Made by a program: the position numbers and the translations under genes. From assembly GCA_020073185.1 (NCBI GenBank), contig JAIQFT010000041.1:1-36702 (forward strand): 36,702 bases of DNA. Reading direction: 5' to 3'. Below the pieces are notes generated by a model. The model made no database searches and was not told where the DNA came from. It saw only the letters and a list, made by a program, of their open reading frames with translations. Shown piece after piece: positions 33,100-36,702 of this stretch; position 1 is the first letter of the stretch; each line of letters starts with the position of its first letter. Origin of the DNA: Terriglobia bacterium. GTDB lineage: Bacteria > Acidobacteriota > Terriglobia > Terriglobales > Acidobacteriaceae.

Positions 33100-36000
33100 A
33101 TGTTGAGGCGCTTAGGGGGCGTGAGGCCGAATGGTTGGCCCTGCATTGTGCTCGTGCTTGCCCTGACGCTGATGTGCGGGCCCGCCGGGCACGCGGGCGG
33201 ACCACTCTACGTCGCCGGCAGCGGCTTCAATTCCGGACTGGCGGGAAAGCCGCTGACCTGGAACAACGGGCAGATCTCCTACTACACCGACCAAGGCGAC
33301 CTCAGCTCCATCTTGCGCCAGTCCGCCGCCAACGCATTTGTGGCCGACGCCTTCTCGCGCTGGACCTCGGTCTCGACCGCCGCGCTCAGCGCCACCCGCG
33401 CGGGCCAACTCGACCAGGATGTCAGCGGCGCCAACGTCACACTGGCCGGCACCGTGCTCACCATGCCCGCCGACATCCGGCCCGACTCTGCCAAGCCATT
33501 CGCCATCGTTTATGACGCCGACGGGAAGGTCATCGATGCGCTGCTCGGGGTCGGCGCCTCCAACCCGCAAAACTGCATGAGCAACGGCGTCATCGGCGGC
33601 CCCGATTACTTCACCGACGACGCCCACATCGCGCACGCCTTGCTCATTCTCAACGGCAACTGCATTCAAACCTCGGCCGGCCTGCCGCTGCTGCGCTACT
33701 CGCTGGTGCGCATGATCGGGCGCTCGCTCGGCTTGGATTGGTCGCAGCTCAACGACAGCGTCTTCCTCTCGCCGCCTCCGACTTCCGATGACCAAGCCGG
33801 CTTTCCGGTGATGCATCCGCAGGGCAGCCTGTGCAGCCTCGGCGATTATGGCTGCGTCCCCAACGCCGATCAACCGCGCATGGACGACCGCGCTGCCATC
33901 TCGCGCCTCTACCCCGTCACGGCCGAGAACCTGGCGCCGGGCAAGAGCGTCTTCTCCGCTACGACGGCGCGTGTCCGCGGCCGAGTCCTTTTCCCCGGCT
34001 GGAACGGCGCCTACGGCGCGGGCATGCAGGGCGTTAATGTCGTGGCGCGATATATCAATCCGACGAACGGGGCGCCCTCCGGGTCCGCCGCGGCTTCCTC
34101 CGTGTCCGGATCGTTATTTCGCGGCAATGCCGGCAACGCCATTACCGGCTTCACCGGCGCCACCGGCGAGCGCTTTGACCACTGGGGCTCCGACGACCCG
34201 GCGCTGCGCGGCGCCTACGACTTGTCCGGGCTGGAGATTCCCGCCGGCTTGAACAGCGCGCAGTTCCAGATCACCACCGAGCCCATCAACCCGCTGGAGG
34301 CGGGTGTGCGCTCCGTTGGCTCATACAGGATCTCGCCCGTAATGCCCTCCGGCGCCTCCACCCCTGTGATCGTCACGGTCACGCGCGGCGGTGAGGTCGT
34401 GCAGGATCTCATCATGCGGGGCGCCGCCGCCGCCCCCTCCGACATCTACGAGCCGCATTCCTTCGCCGCACCCGGCATGATTCCTGGCGCCGGCCACTGG
34501 ATCGCCGCGCTCAGCTACTACGGCGATATCGACTGGTACATCTTAACCGCCCGCGCCGGCCGAATGTTCAGCTTCGATGCCACCCCGCGCGACGAATCCG
34601 GCGCCAACACCACCTACAAGGCATTGCCGGTCATCGGCCTGTGGGCGCCCGGCACCGTCGAAACTGCCGCGCCTCTCTTGGCGAAAACGTGGTTCAACAC
34701 GCACAACGCTACCACGCGCCTGCTCGTGGCCATTTCGTCCTCTGGCGACTACAAGCTCGCCATCACGGATGGCCGCGGTGACGGCCGCCCCGACTTCCAA
34801 TACCGCGCGCGCCTGCTCTACGCCGACAATGTTGCGCCCAGCCATGCCCTGCCCGGTACCGTGCTGCGCATCACCGGCATCGGCTTCGTTCCCGACATGA
34901 AGGTGACGATCGGCGCTGCCGACGCCACCGTGTTTTCTTACACCGTGGATGAACTGCTGGTCTCCGCGCCTACTCTTGCCGACGGTCTTCACGACCTCAC
35001 GCTCACAGACTCCGCCACCGGCGCTTTCGCCACCATCACCTCCGCCGTTACCTACGGCAGCGGCGGCGACGACAAATTGCAACTGCTGCTCGGCTGGAAT
35101 CCTCCGGTGCCGGTGGGCTCGCAGGCGCCGAATCCGTTTCGCGTGCGCGTGGTCACCGCCGACGGGACCACTCCCGTCGCCGGGGCATCCGTCACCTTCA
35201 CGACGCCGGACGCGACTGTGTCGCTGCTGCCGTGCAACACCACGTCCTGCCTGATCGCCACCGACGCCACCGGCGAAGCCGACGTCTGGATGCTAGTGAA
35301 AGCCGCAGGCGCGGCCACCATCACCGCGGCGCTCTCCAATGGTCAAACCGCTGCGGCCACGGTGAGCGGCGTCGTTGGTCCGCTGCAGATCTCCGCTGTG
35401 CCGCCTAAGATTTACGTCGTTACCGGGACCAACGCTTCCGTGCCGCTGGTGGCACACGTGGCCGGCAACGGCGCGCCGCTTCCCGGACGCTTGGTTGAAT
35501 TCGACGTGATGCTCGGTGCCGGCACCCTGACCGCCGCCACTGCGACTACCGACTCCGCCGGTGAAGCGCGCTCCACGCTCACGGTGACCAGCCTCGCCTC
35601 CGAGGTGCGCATCAGCGCCTGCGTCGGCAGCGCACCGGAGACCGCGTGCGACATCTTTTATGTGTATCCGGTGAGTGCCCCAGGAGGCGCGCAGTTGTTC
35701 AAGGCAGGAGGCGACGGACAGTACGTCGCCGCCGGGCAGAGGTTCGCGCCCGTCAGCGTTCGCGTCCTCGACACCAACGTGGTACCGAATACGCTGTCGG
35801 GAGTTGCGGTACGCTTCCGCCTCACCGCCTACCGCGAGCAGGCCGGCGACTCATCGCAGACGGCGGGCGAGATCGTGACCGGCCAACACGCGCAACCCGT
35901 CGTGCTTTCCAGTTCCGATACCACCGTTTATTCCGACGGCTGGGGACAAGCCTCGCTCATCCCGCAATTCCCCGCCTTCCGGGGCGCGCTCCGCATCGAC

Positions 36001-36117
36001 ATCCAGGCCAGCATCCCCTCCGGCCAGACCGTGACCTTCACCCTGCATACGCTGGGTGATTCAAGCTCGACGGGAGAGCGGCACGTCTCGCCGAAGTCAG
36101 GTGCAGATCCACAATAA
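33100..36117 (+). CDS. Large secreted IPT/Ig-like protein with degenerate matrixin-like domain
   Basis: A 1005-residue exported protein. After a signal peptide (about 1-32) comes a matrixin-like domain (about 40-290) with the Met-turn PVMHPQGS and the usual ending MDDRAAISRLYPV. The zinc motif position reads R204-M-I-G-R208-S-L-G-L-D-W214 where active relatives have HExxHxxGLxH, so all three His and the catalytic Glu are lost. A middle beta domain follows, then an IPT/TIG domain (about 580-655: LPGTVLRITGIGFVPDMKVT) and Big-1/invasin-like Ig domains (about 665-990: DGTTPVAGASVTFTTP, ATTDSAGEARSTLTV). It is probably a surface or adhesion protein. It is co-transcribed with the gene before it. 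Confidence 0.85.
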   Translation: MLRRLGGVRPNGWPCIVLVLALTLMCGPAGHAGGPLYVAGSGFNSGLAGKPLTWNNGQISYYTDQGDLSSILRQSAANAFVADAFSRWTSVSTAALSATRAGQLDQDVSGANVTLAGTVLTMPADIRPDSAKPFAIVYDADGKVIDALLGVGASNPQNCMSNGVIGGPDYFTDDAHIAHALLILNGNCIQTSAGLPLLRYSLVRMIGRSLGLDWSQLNDSVFLSPPPTSDDQAGFPVMHPQGSLCSLGDYGCVPNADQPRMDDRAAISRLYPVTAENLAPGKSVFSATTARVRGRVLFPGWNGAYGAGMQGVNVVARYINPTNGAPSGSAAASSVSGSLFRGNAGNAITGFTGATGERFDHWGSDDPALRGAYDLSGLEIPAGLNSAQFQITTEPINPLEAGVRSVGSYRISPVMPSGASTPVIVTVTRGGEVVQDLIMRGAAAAPSDIYEPHSFAAPGMIPGAGHWIAALSYYGDIDWYILTARAGRMFSFDATPRDESGANTTYKALPVIGLWAPGTVETAAPLLAKTWFNTHNATTRLLVAISSSGDYKLAITDGRGDGRPDFQYRARLLYADNVAPSHALPGTVLRITGIGFVPDMKVTIGAADATVFSYTVDELLVSAPTLADGLHDLTLTDSATGAFATITSAVTYGSGGDDKLQLLLGWNPPVPVGSQAPNPFRVRVVTADGTTPVAGASVTFTTPDATVSLLPCNTTSCLIATDATGEADVWMLVKAAGAATITAALSNGQTAAATVSGVVGPLQISAVPPKIYVVTGTNASVPLVAHVAGNGAPLPGRLVEFDVMLGAGTLTAATATTDSAGEARSTLTVTSLASEVRISACVGSAPETACDIFYVYPVSAPGGAQLFKAGGDGQYVAAGQRFAPVSVRVLDTNVVPNTLSGVAVRFRLTAYREQAGDSSQTAGEIVTGQHAQPVVLSSSDTTVYSDGWGQASLIPQFPAFRGALRIDIQASIPSGQTVTFTLHTLGDSSSTGERHVSPKSGADPQ

Positions 36118-36247
36118 GCTGGGTTGTGGGTAGCCCGCAGTCCGTAATCCGCGAGCTACGCCGGCAGTAGGGATCGGACTGCCAGTCGTGCACAAAAGGT
36201 TCGGCGATGTCTGCGCGACGATCAAATGCCGCGAGCCGATTCGGACG

Positions 36248-36568
36248 ATCTACGTGGCAAGCTCCTGGAAGCCTACGAACAGATAATCGGCGTCGATCCG
36301 GATTGTCAAACGGGAAAGTCCTTTTTGATATGACACCGGCCGAAGTGAAAACACCCTCGACGGCATGAAGGTCGACCAAAAAGGAAACCTCTACGTTTCA
36401 GGACCGGGCGGTCTCTGGATCATTTCCCCCGAGGGCAAGCACCTCGGCACCATCATCGGCCCCGAATATCCCCACAACTTCGCCTGGGGCGACGATGATG
36501 GAAGAATGCCGTATTTGTGCGCTCGGACTGGCCTGTACCGGCTTCGGCTCAAGATTCCTGGGAGGTAA
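36248..36568 (+). pseudogene. SMP-30/gluconolactonase C-terminal remnant
   Basis: The last 68 codons read DGMKVDQKGNLYVSGPGG, then HNFAWGDDDGRMPYLCART and LYRLRLKIPG, the conserved end of an SMP-30/gluconolactonase lactone hydrolase. Upstream pieces of the same protein continue in other frames: NGKVLFDMT at about 36308-36334, and IYVASSWKP at 36248-36274 followed by a TAA. At least two frameshifts and a stop thus interrupt it, and the N-terminal half is gone. ATG 36365 could start a short product, but the active site would be incomplete. Confidence 0.75.
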
Positions 36569-36572
36569 GTAT

Positions 36573-36634
36573 CCTCCGGCAGAGCCGGAGGCTTTACGGG
36601 TCGCGGGCCCCTCAAAGGGGCCTGATCGCGACCC
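36573..36634. repeat. REP-like pair of palindromes
   Basis: Two hairpins lie back to back. The first is CCTCCGGC-AGA-GCCGGAGG (36573-36591). The second has an outer stem GGGTCGCG (36598-36605) with CGCGACCC (36627-36634), an inner stem GGCCCC (36606-36611) with GGGGCC (36617-36622), a TCAAA loop and a 4-base bulge. The layout resembles paired REP/BIME elements rather than one terminator; no T-run follows. No second copy is seen in the window. Confidence 0.5.
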
Positions 36635-36702
36635 AAAGTCAAAACCGCTCGCTCCAGGCAGTACGGGTGAAAGCTGTGCGCTTGCAAAACCGCCACGCAC
36701 AC

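Noticed and set aside
1-36702. CRISPR array or prophage
   Set aside because: No evenly spaced direct repeats, cas genes, integrase or phage structural genes were seen.

Overview
The window reads as chromosomal DNA of a soil-type Acidobacterium. This is inferred from a GC-rich, densely coding sequence with an acidobacterial mix of genes: a secreted IPT/Ig-like protein with its small partner, a DUF1570-type peptidase with TPRs, a YheT hydrolase, and efflux genes led by an ECF sigma factor. No rRNA or other decisive marker is present. There is no CRISPR array and no prophage; mobile-element traces are small and decayed.

Layout. (1) 190-2753, minus: a FixJ-type response regulator behind a histidine kinase that has lost its sensor, then a LuxR/NarL regulator whose receiver lacks the phospho-acceptor. 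(2) 3132-5817: YheT hydrolase, a FmdB-like zinc ribbon, pirin, and a MarR repressor with a clear operator. (3) 5973-9460, minus: a zinc/manganese uptake operon (small Cys/His membrane protein, outer-membrane barrel, ZnuA, ZnuB) with no ATPase gene. (4) 9737-11452: a polytopic GT39/GT87-like glycosyltransferase, then tRNA-Pro. (5) About 11600-13190: an accessory patch with vapBC, a transposase remnant and flanking imperfect direct repeats. (6) 13216-20549: a compact operon of ECF sigma factor fused to a zinc anti-sigma domain, OsmC, TolC, RND adaptor, RND pump and DUF2892 protein. (7) 20651-21312: 2H phosphoesterase and tRNA-His. (8) 21707-26111: sulfur genes (CoA-disulfide/persulfide reductase with rhodanese, cysteine desulfurase, methionine gamma-lyase type enzyme). 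(9) 26774-32434: DUF1570/TPR peptidase, unknown secreted protein, GT39 enzyme, cold-shock protein with a structured leader, YihY/BrkB membrane protein. (10) 32585-36702: a two-gene secreted-protein operon with a protease-like domain that has lost its zinc ligands, a decayed SMP-30 gene and a REP-like hairpin pair.

Links between regions. A palindrome of the form TGTTCCGAAAnnnGGAACA occurs in promoter position before the truncated kinase, twice before the pseudo-receiver regulator, and before the secreted-protein operon; a weaker relative precedes the persulfide reductase. It is a candidate operator of a small regulon, possibly bound by one of the two LuxR-type proteins encoded here. The sigma-OsmC-RND operon is translationally coupled across four junctions and looks like a self-contained thiol/zinc-responsive efflux unit. 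All functions are read from sequence motifs only.
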